Source: Sphagnum compactum
Taxonomy: Eukaryota > Bryophyta > Sphagnopsida > Sphagnales
DNA: 64,000 nt
Direction of reading: 5' to 3'
NCBI GenBank assembly: GCA_965153455.1
Contig: OZ234501.1
Coordinates: forward strand, 10,416,001 to 10,480,000
Part shown: piece by piece, positions 24,368 through 35,653 of the stretch
Numbering within the stretch: position 1 is the first letter of the stretch
Layout: every line of letters starts with the position of its first letter
The notes under the pieces: model-generated
What the model was told of the DNA's origin: nothing
The model's database searches: none
What the model saw: only the letters and a program-made list of their open reading frames with translations
Made by a program: the position numbers and the translations under genes

Positions 24368-25250
24368 GAGCTGAGTCAGTTCGCCTTTTTTCTGCCCCTG
24401 GTGCATGCAGTTGGCATGAAAAGCAGAATGCCCATTTACAACAGCTGCTGCTGCTGCTTCCAGAGCTCAACTTAAGACCCATAGAGTTCCTTCTGCTGCT
24501 TACCCAGGTGACTTTTAGCAGCTCCTGCTGCTGTGGCTGCTGCTTCTGGATCTTGACTGAAAACCCTAATTTTTTCTACTGCCCTGGTGACTTGTTTAGC
24601 TTTGGCATTCTATAGACAATGCTGTTGTATGGGGTGCTTTTGATGATTGATTGAATTTGCATACAGCAGCAGAAAAAACTGTGGTGTAGAATCATGGTTG
24701 TTTTGAGCTGTAAGTAGGGTCCAAATAATGTTGCAGCCTAATATGACATTGGCATTCTGCACAATAACTTTGAAATTGATAAGTGTATTTTGGACGTACC
24801 CCGAATACATCTCAGAGAATTGCAGATGCGACCTGATACTACACTGGGCTGAGTCTTTCTTCCTCATGATTAGCTAAGGCTACTGAAAAGGGTTATTGAG
24901 TCACAGATTTCCAGCAACTGAATGTTTTGCTTCTCTCTTCAAGCTTTCACTCTTACAGCACCTAGGTTGATGCAATTGAGGTAGATCATTGCAGAGGCGA
25001 TTAGCAGCAACCCTCTGGTTGTTTGTCACAGGCCCCCGAAAAAAGAATAATTAAAAAAAGTCTATGGATTTTCTGGTGAATTCTATGGTTTTGTAATTTT
25101 AGGATGGTACATGTATGTACCAGTTGGAACTTCTCAGTTGTGTGTTCTCTCCTTGTTAATCTAGATATTCAAGAGCAAATTGAATTTGCTTTGTGTAATC
25201 AAAGTTTTGTTGGCCGTGCCTATCAAGGCAAACCATATTGTGTTTAGATT
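24368..25250 (+). other. Probable 3' UTR of the LRR gene
   Basis: Moderate-GC transcribed-looking DNA with CTG-rich patches (GCTGCTGCTGCTGCTTCC near 24,441 and again near 24,520). T-rich stretches and AATAATTAAAAAAAG near 25,046 are a plausible polyadenylation region. No ORF is supported. Confidence 0.4.
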
Positions 25251-26889
25251 CATTATAGAGTATAGTAGCTTAAGGGATTCTAGTCCTTAGGTCTATTTTT
25301 ATATGGGGATTTTTGTAAACTGATATTTTGGCTTGTTGGAAACTTGAGACTAGTTATAGAGTTATGATATCTTGAAGGATTTTGGTTTCTTTTGGAGGGT
25401 TTTTTGACGATTATAGTTTTGCATGGTGAAATATTTGAGTTTCCAGAATTCTTCTTTTGCCTTAAGATACGATTTAATGTAAATGGCAAGGCCACAGTGT
25501 GACACACCCCTTGTTTTAGCAAAGTTCATAATGCTAGTTGAGTACTCTCTACTTGGTGGAGTTTTTTTAGTCTATATGTCAATGAATCCTAAAACCCCAA
25601 TTGGACAGCTTCTTCCATTGTACATAATTCACAGCTCAAAACATTTTAGTTTGTTATGCCACTTTATAGGTGAATTAAATTGCAGTTTTGGCTTTGTTGG
25701 GCCCATGCCTTGGGTCAAAAAATTACAAAATCACTTGGGTTTACAACACCATTGTTTACAACACCTTAATGCCAGAAGTAGCTTCTTACCTTATGCTGAG
25801 AAATAGGTACTGTTCTTACAAAAAAAGAAAGTTCTTGGTAATTTAGAACTAGCTCAGAAGGCTAGAACTTAAAAGCTTTAGATGTAGTTAAGAGGGGTCA
25901 AATTCTTCAAAATCAAGGATTCATTTGGGCACATTTATTGACCTTTTGGGCCATGCTCAAATAATCATAACTATGGTGGTGGACTCCCCTTTGGAGGAAC
26001 TTATGTCTCTTTTCGTTTACAACAATAAACACATATTCTTATGATTACAACACATACACATAGTCCCCCCCTATCTAAGGATGATTCCTTCTTGAGTCAC
26101 ATAAGAAAACTGATCCAAGTTTGGAAGTTTGCACTATGCACTTACTAAGGGCGAACGCCAAACGATTCTAAAATGGTGAATTCAATAAGCTAGGTGCAAA
26201 TATAAATCCCATTGTTAATCACCTAGTTATAATCCCCCTATTCCTTGGCCAAAATTTAATCACATTCAAAATGTCCTTACAAAAATCTTGATTGTTTAAT
26301 TTTAATTACAAGTTCAACCTATTTATGTAATGCATTTAGACACAATCAATTTTTTTCAAGAACCTTTTTCAAAGGTCCCATTAGGCACTTCATGTGCCTA
26401 CCCTTGAAGCATTGATCACATACCATCATGGTGGCATTATCACTCAAAGACCCACACAACATGCATCAAAAACCTTGTAGACAACATTGCAAGGTTTGAG
26501 TCTAACTTCTCATCAATGTGTGGAAGATGACATGGTGCACAATTGCACACATGGTCCTTCCACACCATGCCATTTGAACCTTCCAAACCTCCAAAATCAA
26601 GACTCCTAAAGACAACACTTCTTTGATTCTCAAGATGACACATCATGTTTTAACATCTGACATTGCACATGCATTGTTTGTTGTAGATACATACAAAACT
26701 TTGATTATATCTTTGAATTTGTGGACAATACCCTCTTCCACATATAGTGGCATATCTTAGTATGTCTTTGTGCTAATCAATATCAAGGATTTAAAAAACC
26801 ATTAACATGATTTTCTTGCAAAGCTTTGCTCATTAATTACATTAATGCATGCAAATGTTTGGAAATGTCGAAATAAATACCACCACAAC
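25251..26889. other. Gene-free spacer, possibly flank of a decayed gypsy element
   Basis: No intact gene. A minus-strand frame at 26,440-26,646 has no recognised domain. It could be the far 3' part of the gypsy element beginning at 26,890, since it lies downstream of its integrase. Confidence 0.4.
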
Positions 26890-27640
26890 CTCTCTATGGA
26901 TTGATGTATGTAAATTTGCCTTTTGTTTAAGGAAAAGAAAATTTTGAATATAGTGAAAGGGAGACAAGCGATGCTTGCTTACTAAACCTAATAACCAAGG
27001 TATTTGAAAACCCCAATCACCTAATGGTCCTTTTTGGAAATCATATTTTTAGAAACCTTTTTTAATTGCTTGATTTATTTGTTTTTGGCCAAGCCATCTA
27101 CCTTTGGGTGGTCACTTGACGTTGTATGTTGATCTATCGGAACTTGTTCACACAAAGCTCAAAAATTTCCAAAAATTCCTTGCCTTCATTGGTAAACATT
27201 TCAATTCTTGCACCAAACCAACTAAACATTTGATGTTGGAAGGCATATAAGCTTAATAAACATGTTTGGAAATCGTATTAGTTCAATGCATGTGTCAACA
27301 ATGGTTCCACCTTTGTTAACACATATTGATTGTAGTGCATTATCAATGGTAATGGTCCATCAAAAATTACATTCCATTGGTAGCCCAATAGGAAAAAGAT
27401 GCAAGTGTGGAAGAGGGATATTAAAAAAAGCACATTCCATATTACACACTGTACATTGTGCCTTAGATTGTGGCATCTGCATGTGCATTCCTCACCATGA
27501 AATAGGATTTACCCTAACAATAAAAAGTGGGTACATTGTACATCAAAATGCATTAACTCTTGGTGGGCATGCCACACTCATCATGCTCATTGTGTTGGAG
27601 GCACAATTCTCACCCTTGGAAGGACATTAAGTCTTAAAAT
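26890..27640 (-). pseudogene. Decayed Ty3/gypsy integrase core
   Basis: Read on the minus strand with frame shifts, about 27,360 gives VIFDGPLPLIMHYNQY, matching the integrase core around the first catalytic Asp (xDFVGPLP...NRYI). About 27,180 gives FTNEGKEFLEIFELC, matching the second catalytic Asp region (sDqGtEF); the Asp itself is replaced by Asn/Glu. About 27,100 gives a block equivalent to HPQADGLAE. Stops and frameshifts interrupt it. Together with the RNase H remnant upstream on the same strand, this is a dead LTR retrotransposon. Confidence 0.6.
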
Positions 27641-29880
27641 TTTACACTACCTACATCAAACAAGGAATTTTTTTTTTCGTCGTATTGTTATTTATTTTTT
27701 CAAAGCACATATTTAAGCCACCTTAAATTTAATTATATTTTATAAATTGCATTAGATTTTTAATACTTTACATTATAATTACAATTTTTGGTTTTAATAT
27801 TTGAAGTTGTGAGAAGTGACGCAGATGCAATTAAACATAGTAAGATAACGTGATTTTGTTTTTTTGACATGCCATATGTACCTAGCATATCTTTTGATTA
27901 AGCAAAAATTTCACTAAAATGTAAGTTTTTTCAAAATGAATCAATTGTCATTTGTGTGAAAGGATCTTTCATTTCATAAATTCTTTCACATTCATTTCAC
28001 ATTCCTCCAATTTCAAAAATTAGTTCATTTATAAGTTTAGTTACTAACTTACTAATTAAACTTATTGGTATCGATTGAATGTATTAATAACTAATATTGA
28101 AATTATTTTTGTGTGTGTATATATATACCATATATAATATTGGGGATTAAAGCATACCATATATTGATTAAGCCTTGGTTTTCGAATGAACACAATCTTA
28201 CTATATAACTAATTCAATTATACTTTTTATCCAACAATAAATATATGGAACCCTATATTTTAGTCCCGTATTTTGTAACTTGTCAAAAAAGAGTGTCTCC
28301 CCTAGATCCTCGCTCATGCATGTTCCCATACTTGGAGTAAATGGTTCACCTCCCATTTGAACCTTTTGGTTTTTTTTATAAGATTTAATCTCTCTTCTTA
28401 GATATCATCCTAGAATGCAAACATATCCCCAATGTGGAAATAATCTAACACTATTGTATATTCATGCACATCGTTAGGTCCATTACAGTCTACATTAACA
28501 TTAAGGTCTTCAAGCATGTTGTTTCTTGTTGAGGTAGTGACACGAACTTCAATTGCTAAGATGCATGAAAAAAAAATGCCACCCTTACACCATTTAATTA
28601 TCAATTTCACCATGGGTGTTTCCATGGTATGGTGTACACATTTTGTGCCAAAATTAAAAATACACATTGTATCAAAAGTAATAACATGTAAAGTTTCACC
28701 CACTTTGAATTCTTCTAGAAATCACACTCAATTAATTTAAGCTTTAAATATAAAACAAATTATACAAACCATGAATGTACACAATTGATTCATAATTATG
28801 TCTTTATGTATGTGTGCACCAATGATTCTATAAAGGTTGCTTAAATCACCATATTTGATAACAATATACCATTTTTTTTTATTAATTTTACAATTCAACT
28901 TTAAGATTGTAAAATGATAAAAACAACATTTGACCAAACTACAACTTTAATTGAAGAACATTTGCAACCTAAGAAGATTATAATCATCAATATTCTAATA
29001 ACATAATGTATTACCAAATATGTATGTATCATCTAATCTAAACTTCATAACTTTAAAACAAAAAAAACTTTTAATGTAAAAGATTATTCATTAGGATTGT
29101 TTTTTTGTACGTGCAAAATTCCATGGACAAATTCTATTAAAACTAATTTTTTTAGTGTTTTTGTTACATTGTAGTGTTTGTTACACATCCTTGCAATTTA
29201 AAAATGTACTTCAATTGATAATTGAATTGTTCATATGTGCACCAATTTCATAACATTATGAGATTTTAAGATGTTATCCACCCTTGATTGTACATTTTCA
29301 CCAAAAACATCTTATCCAAACATTTACATAAACACATATAAAATGTGTTATAATGAAAATTATCAAAGTGTTACCATTTTTTGTCTACATTGTACCATGA
29401 AAACATTCCACGTTACTTGGTTCTTATATCATCATGTTCATTGGTGCATCTAGATTTCAACTCAATTCATTTACATTTTGATTAGCGATACCAACATAAT
29501 GGGTGCAAATAGGATAATAGGAACCAACCCTACCACTTTGGGTGATCACTTAAAAAATAGTGATACTGCTTGTTAAGATGATGTTGGGGATTGCAATTGG
29601 TTATAAAACTTGGCAATGGATAAAAAATTAATGATTTTTACAATGACAAAAAAAATTCATTTTTTTTCATGTTATTGCACATGTTTATGTCCTTTTCAAG
29701 GCATCTTGAATCTTTTTTAAAATGAAAAAGAATAGTGAAAACATTGGTGACAATGTTTTTTGAAGCCTTTGAGTAATCCAAATTACATTATTTAGATTCA
29801 ATCCCAATCATTTTAATGATCTCATAATTTATTCTAAACATTGTCATGTAAACACACTGAAAATTTGCAACATTAATATT
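27641..29880. other. Spacer inside or between gypsy fragments
   Basis: AT-rich, with no clear domain. It sits between RNase H and integrase remnants of one orientation. It probably represents either the unrecognisable linker region of the same element or later insertions. A minus-strand 97-codon frame at 28,410 has no recognised family. Confidence 0.35.
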
Positions 29881-29884
29881 ATTT

Positions 29885-30275
29885 TTATATTAAAACATGA
29901 AAATTCAAGCATAAATTACACTTGTTATGGCTCTTAGTAATGTGATTACATGTCAGCGCATCACTTGGAAGTTTGATTCTTGTAACATAAATGCCCATCG
30001 TGTAAACTTGATGATATGTGACAAAGGTGAATGGGTTATTGTATAAATAACATTTGAAATAAGCTACAATGTCCCATATTACAATATGGCATTTCCTTTC
30101 ACAAGAGCTATATTTTGAGTTGACATATTTATTGTTATCACTTATATGTGCCCCTACAAACTCTCTTCCCTCATCATCCACATACAAGTAATAGCCGTAA
30201 AGGGATAACTTCAAAGATGTGTATCTTATTTTGAAAGCTTTTGACATTATTGTTAACAATAATGTTAACAATATC
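29885..30275 (-). pseudogene. Decayed Ty3/gypsy RNase H region
   Basis: A 128-codon minus-strand frame aligns by eye with the gypsy RNase H: DEGREFVGAHISD, then ERKCHIVIWDIVAYFKCYLY, then NPFTFVTYHQV. These correspond to the family's ERNYSTTEREALAMVYAVKKFRHYL and FVDHQAL motifs. Key acidic residues are lost (TYHQ instead of VDHQ). It lies 5' of the integrase remnant on the same strand, the normal gypsy order. Confidence 0.55.
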
Positions 30276-30324
30276 TATGGATTGGTGAAACAAGTTATTG
30301 TGAATTGCAACTTGGTTGCACTAA

Positions 30325-30421
30325 ATAATGTTATGTTAGTTTTCTTAAAACATTTCTACTGAACAACGCACTCAATAATGTTGTGTTAGTTTTCTTAAAA
30401 CATCTCTACTGAACAACGATA
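30325..30421. repeat. Tandem duplication, about 51 bp period
   Basis: Two adjacent copies of a TAATGTTRTGTTAGTTTTC...CTACTGAACAACG unit, differing by a few bases. Noncoding. Confidence 0.7.
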
Positions 30422-31019
30422 AAATGGCATGTACACTACTTTTTGCTTGAAATTAACAATCGAATATTCCCTTTGCCTCAGTAAATAGGTATGCACATGA
30501 TATTTTGATCACCAATTGTGCCATTGAAAGGGCTTGACCACTGTGATTGGCCAATGATAACGATTTGTCTAGGTGGTGAGGTTTAAATAACCTTTCATTT
30601 TATACAATGCATTTTTTTTATGTTTATGGGTGAGGACGGGGAACTAAAATAATTTAATGTAAATGCCACTTTATTGTTGTGCCATGGAGATGTTTTTAGT
30701 AACGATCACCTGTAAGGGGTGCATTTGATCCTTTGTCTCCTCTAGGGTCACTTCTCAAAAAGGAGCTGTTGTTATTTTCAATGGTTAATATGTTATTCAT
30801 TTCATTAATTTTTTTTTCAAAAGCTTTAACCTATTAAAGTTATTTGCAAACATAGTAAAACCAAGGAGTAAAACCTTTGGTTTCACTGAAATTAAAAATG
30901 AAATTACAAATTTAAGATGCAAATGTGGCAAAGGAAAACAATAGAAGAAGATATTGAAATTTCCTCCTCAACCCTAAATGATTTGAGTTTTCTCCTATTT
31001 TTAGTGTTTTGCATGTGTC
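30422..31019. other. AT-rich spacer, nothing recognised
   Basis: No gene or repeat with clear borders. It could include unreadable remnants of the gypsy reverse transcriptase, which would be expected here on the minus strand. Confidence 0.35.
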
Positions 31020-31990
31020 TATGTTTTACCTAGGGCCTACTTATGTTTTCGCATAATTTAGGGGGATTTAAGGGACTACCTATACAAAGTTTACATTAGG
31101 GGTTGGCTAGGGATTTCCTAAAATAAGGGATATCAAGCGGTTATTTAGCCCAACTATTTGAGGAGACACCTAGGGGCCTACTGAGGTTATGAGATAACTA
31201 AAGGTTATTTAGGGGGCTACATAAAACTTGTTTGTGAAGCTAGATAAGGATTTTTGGGATAACGGGTTCTTAGAAGACATTTAGGGGTCTATTGAAATCT
31301 ATCTAAAGCTTATTCATAGGGCAAAAGGGGGCTACATAAAACCTACATAGAAGACTATTTAGAGGGATGCCTAGGGGCCTACCTAAGTTATGGACTACTT
31401 AATGGCTATTTAAGGGGCTACATTGATTTTACCTATGGGGATAATTAGGGATTTTTTAAGTTAGGGAATACCTAGGGGTTAGTTAGAGGGCTATTTAAAG
31501 TTAACTCATAGTGCTAAAAAAATTATATAAATCCTACCTAGGAGTTTATCTATGGACTACCTAAGGGCCTACCTAAGGTTGATTCATAAACCTTATGTAA
31601 ACCTTATGTAGTTTTTAAAAGAGTCTTTAAGTATCCCCTAAATTAGGTAGGTTACTATCTAACCCCAATGTAGCACCTTAAGTAATTCTTATGCAACCCT
31701 TTATGTAAGCTTTTGAGAACCCTTATCTTGCATAACCCTGAACCTAAGTAAGTCCCTAGATAACTTTTAGGTAGTCCTCAAGTAGTCCACTAGGTTATTT
31801 AAGTAGCCTCACTAAATAACTTCTAGGTAGCCTCTAATTTAACTTTTTTTATAACCCCTTAAATAAACTTTATGTAGTTTCTTAAAAACGCTCTAAGTAT
31901 TCCTTAATCTAGGTAGGTCCCTAAGTAATCTTTGGGTAGGCCCTATGTAACCTCCATGTAAGCTTTTCATTGCCCTTGTAGATACGTAGA
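31020..31990. repeat. Degenerate repeat block with inverted halves
   Basis: From about 31,020 to 31,600 the plus strand repeats words such as GGGGCCTACCTAAG, GGACTACCTAAGG and GGCTATTTAGGGGGCTAC. From about 31,610 to 31,980 the complementary words appear (AACCTTATGTAG, CCCTTAAATAAACTT, CTTAAGTAACC, GTAGTCC). The two halves could pair as a long imperfect hairpin. Noncoding. Confidence 0.6.
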
Positions 31991-32199
31991 TGAGTAAGTA
32001 GGCAAGTAAGTATCCATAAGGGTAACTAAATAGCTATTCCATAAGTAAGTAGGAAATCCATAGATAGACAAATAGTTAGACCATAGGTAGGTAGGAAGGT
32101 AGATAGGGGCTAACATAGTTAACCCCTACCTAAGTAGTCTCTTAATCTTATGACCATAACCTTGAATATTTTCCTCTTGCTGGGTGATTAGTAAAGTTA

Positions 32200-32450
32200 C
32201 CCTAAGGGGGCCCTATTTAAGGACCATATTAAGGTCCGTATCCCAAGCCTAGTAACGTAAGCCCTACTTAGGGTTCCCCCGGCTTGTTCCTTTTCCTCGA
32301 TACCTACGACCTACTACGCATGCAAGGGTTTGGATTCTCGATGGCGTTGTTTTCTTTGTATACTCTGTGCGGGGCATTCGGGGGCGCGCGCACATACACA
32401 CGGAGAGAGCCACGGACAGGGCGCAAGGGGAAAGCAGGAGCAATCTAAGT
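32200..32450 (+). promoter_or_regulatory. Probable core promoter and 5' leader of the SR gene, with uORF
   Basis: CTATTTAAGG near 32,213 is a TATA-like box. TTAGGGTT near 32,268 and AAGGGTTT near 32,324 resemble telo-box motifs (AAACCCTAA on the other strand), common upstream of plant RNA and translation genes. An ATG at 32,341 opens a 35-codon uORF that stops at 32,446-32,448, two bases before the main ATG. The real start site is unknown, so whether the uORF is in the mRNA is not proven. Confidence 0.45.
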
Positions 32451-35400
32451 ATGGCGAGAATAAGACCAGTTTTCTGTGGCAACTTCGAGTACGATGCACG
32501 CCAGTCGGAGATCGAGCGCATGTTCACCAGCTACGGGAAGGTGGACCGTGTGGACATGAAGACAGGCACGTTTCTTCTCTCTCTCTCTCTCTCTCTCTCC
32601 GGTCTTACTTTTGTGCATCGGCTGGTTTCGACTTTCTTTCTCGCAACGCTGAAATGGCATTTTTCACACTTTTTTTTTTTTTTTTTTCAATGTGTGTTTT
32701 TGTCGTCTTCGATCTTATTTTTCCTTCTTCCTCTAGATGCTAGTTGGATGTGGAGTGTATCTGTTTTAGAATCTTCGTTACGGGATTACGGAAACAGGAG
32801 CAAGGCGGCACATCAACTAGGATAGGCTTTGGAAAGGCGTCTACTGTCTTATTGACCTGTTTTCTGTCTGCATAAGGCCACATTGTGTGACAGCACAACC
32901 GGCAAACAATTCAAGTCAGGGTTAGAAGTGTTTCAAGATCATGTTTTGTTTGTGAAAAAGCTGATGGATCCAGAGGTAGGATTCCTTTTAGGAAGTAGAA
33001 TGGTGCAAGCTGAAGGTGAGGAAATGCTCATGGGATGGTCTCTCCTCAGTGCTGCTTTGGTTCGGAAGTCTCAACTCTCTAGAACATGCTTTCTTTTCCA
33101 AATGTCTGTTGAGTTTTTTGCTAGGTACTGATGGACATAGTTTTTTTACTTTTGTGGAGCAGAAGTAGCTAGCATTAGGATATGTTGTACACTATACTCA
33201 AGAATTGGTGTGGCACCGCAGGCATAACATAAAAGAGTGTGGCAACTCTCATGCTGTCATATTGGCCAATGCCTCCTCTATACATGGCTCTTCCTCCCAA
33301 ACTCCTGGCTTCATTTTCTACAACTCTGAGGACAGCTCTCATGCTTTCATATTGGCCAATGCATCCTCTCTACGTGGCTCTTCATACCAAACACCTGGCT
33401 TCATTTCTACAAGTCTGAGAACATCAATTGTCCAACAACAAACTGCTGAAGGCATCTCGCATCTTCCTGTTATCATCAGACCATCAGCCTTTATCATGCC
33501 ATGTGTGACCATCCTCATCATGGTGCTTGTGGCATCGTCCTTGCCATTGACATCATCTTCTCATGCGTGCGTGCAAGGCCTGATCATCTAAATTGTTATC
33601 ACTGAAGAGAGCTGTCTACCGAGCTTCTGCATTGTTCATGTCAGGAGTCAGGACCTCTGTCTGTCAGCATGCACGGTTCTGTAGATTATTCTCTTGCCCA
33701 GACTGAAAGACCAGCAACATTGTTGGTGCAAACTTCGGTTGATCTCTTGTCTCATGTCAAGAGTTTACACCTTACTGCCTTGCTAGGACATCATTCTTGA
33801 CATTCATGCCACGCTCTTCCTGACATTTTGCAGCAACACTCAACCTTTGGTTGCCAGGTGTTGTCTACCAAGTTTCCATTTCATTTTGGTCAAATTAATT
33901 GATTTTTAGACATTTGAATAAGATCTTTGTTTCTTACCCTGAATTGTGGGAGTTATAGCAATGTCATTGTAGGGAATTATTCTAATTCTACATTGATAGG
34001 GGTCTTCTGAGTCAAATACTCAGAGAAAAGCCTAACTGTTGGGGTGCTTTTGTCCAAGCAACAACGAACTTGCCATCTTTGGAGTTCTTGGTTTCACAGC
34101 ATGCTTATAGTTCTGTTGCAAATGCTTCCATTTTTGAGCAGGTTTTGCATTTGTGTACATGGATGATGAGCGAGATGCAGAGGATGCCATCAAGGGTTTG
34201 GACAACATAGAGTTTGGAAGGCAGCGCCGTCGGCTGTGTGTTGAGTGGGCAAAGGTTTGTGGACTTACTCTATTTGTTTAGTGTTAAGCCTAATCTCAGC
34301 TGAGTCTTCTGGGAAAGTTGGTCAAGACTGAATTTGCAAATTAATTTATGAAATTTCTAATTTGCATGGGTTTGTTGTTGTGGAATGATCTATGACTTGC
34401 GGGGAGTCAATGGGTAGTTTGAGCTTGTCAATGCTATTCAACAGTCATGTGTGTCACCTGTGGTGTTTTGTCTTTGACCCTTCGTTACTTCCTCCAGCAT
34501 CTCCAGGTTTAGCCAATGGTAGATTTTGAAATCCTCTACCAAGCTGAACAGAACTGTTCTTTGCAAATTGAACAGCAATAATTAACTGATGCCCCACTGT
34601 CTGGGAGAAGGGACAATGGATGTGATTGCTCATGAGTGATGGTTATGTGAAGAAGGATGTGGTAGCAACCTGTTCAGATTGGCATTTTGTGCAGCAAGGT
34701 GATGGTGCAGTACGTCGACGGGAAGATGCCCGCAGGAGCATCATGAAGCATAGGCCCACCAAGACATTGTTTGTGGTGAACTTTGATCCTATAGAAACTC
34801 GTGTCCGTGATCTAGAGCGTCACTTTGAGCCTTATGGGAAGCTGGTGCGTGTTCACATTCACAAGAACTTTGGTTTTGTCCAATATGAGACACAGGAGGA
34901 AGCTACTAAAGCCTTGGAGAGCACCAATATGAGGTGAGTCCCTCAACATGGAGTATGTAGCCCAATTGTTTGGGCCTGCATTTCAGCAACTCTCGTTATT
35001 GTATGCAATGCTGGATATCCAGTCTATGAATGACAACCTGCATCACTTGAGTATCTTTTGTACTATCCTTTTGTTCTGTTATACCTTGACTTCATTGCTG
35101 GATCTTATCTAAACTTTTTTTCATTGTCATACAGCAAGGTGATGGACAGGGCCATATCTGTTGAATATGCAGCTCGTGAAGATGGTGATCCTCCAATCAG
35201 GGGTGGCCCAGGCTTGAGTCCAAGTCGTCATGGCGGTGGAAGAGGAGGTGCAACAAGGGGTAGCCCTGATTATAGTCAGGCACGGAGCCCTCCTCGTGGT
35301 GGTGGCCGTAACCACAGGTAAATCCTGTAATTTCTCTCTCAATGAATGGCTACCAACTATAGATACACTCCGAATGGATGTCTGGTGCTGCTTTGAGTGA

Positions 35401-35653
35401 ATGTACAGCATACCACATGGTGCTAATGGCAATTCTTGAGCTTTTCCCTTTAAATTCCCTCTCCATATGGGGTATCGTGCTCTGTTGTGAGTTACCAATG
35501 ATTGCTTGCTGGTTGTCAAATCCCTTATCCTGTGCAACTTCTCAGTCCTCTGAATGCCAATTAGTAACTTGGGGTTTGCTCTTTTGCAGCCGATCACCAC
35601 CCCAACGCTATCGGAGCCGCTCTCCTGATTACTGTCCCTACAATGGCCGTTAG
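32451..35653 (+). CDS. RS31: SR splicing factor, RS subfamily (RS31/RS40-like), five exons
   Basis: Exons 32,451-32,565, 34,142-34,254, 34,695-34,933, 35,135-35,317 and 35,590-35,653 join into 237 aa. RRM1 (about residues 6-76) has RNP2 VFCGNF and RNP1 GFAFVYM, split by intron 1. RRM2 (about 98-168) has TLFVVNF and NFGFVQY. A short tail (174-237) is Gly/Arg/Ser/Pro-rich with SPDY and RSRSP repeats. The two RRMs without a zinc knuckle and the starting pattern ([12 protein letters not shown]) are diagnostic of the plant RS (RS31/RS40/RS41) subfamily. Such proteins bind pre-mRNA in the nucleus and guide splice-site choice. The tail is shorter than in most Arabidopsis members. Intron 1 is GC-AG and 1,576 bp long; the other introns are GT-AG. 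Exons 3-4 are joined by AG|C codons. All five phases agree. The ATG at 32,451 gives the family start. Confidence 0.92.
32566..34141 (+). promoter_or_regulatory. Long GC-AG intron 1 of the SR gene with possible poison exon
   Basis: The donor is CAG|GCACGT and the acceptor GAGCAG|GT. The GC donor is forced by the reading frame, because RNP1 must follow Lys-Thr with a Gly codon split G|GT. A (TC)n run lies just inside (32,576-32,600). A candidate cassette at 32,877-32,975 (acceptor ATAAG, donor GAG|GTAGGA) would bring in a stop after four codons. Long regulated introns at this part of the RNA-binding region are known in plant RS and RS2Z genes; the cassette itself is inference. Confidence 0.5.
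33246..33424. repeat. 90-bp tandem duplication inside SR intron 1
   Basis: Two adjacent units (33,246-33,335 and 33,336-33,424) share CTCTCATGCT, CATATTGGCCAATGC, TGGCTCTTC and CCTGGCTTCATTT, about 85 percent identical by eye. It is fully intronic, so it does not affect the protein. Confidence 0.85.

Noticed and set aside
32566-32825. Read-through of SR exon 1 into a Ser-Leu repeat frame
   Set aside because: It is the (TC)n tract in intron 1; the conserved RRM continues only from the 34,142 exon.
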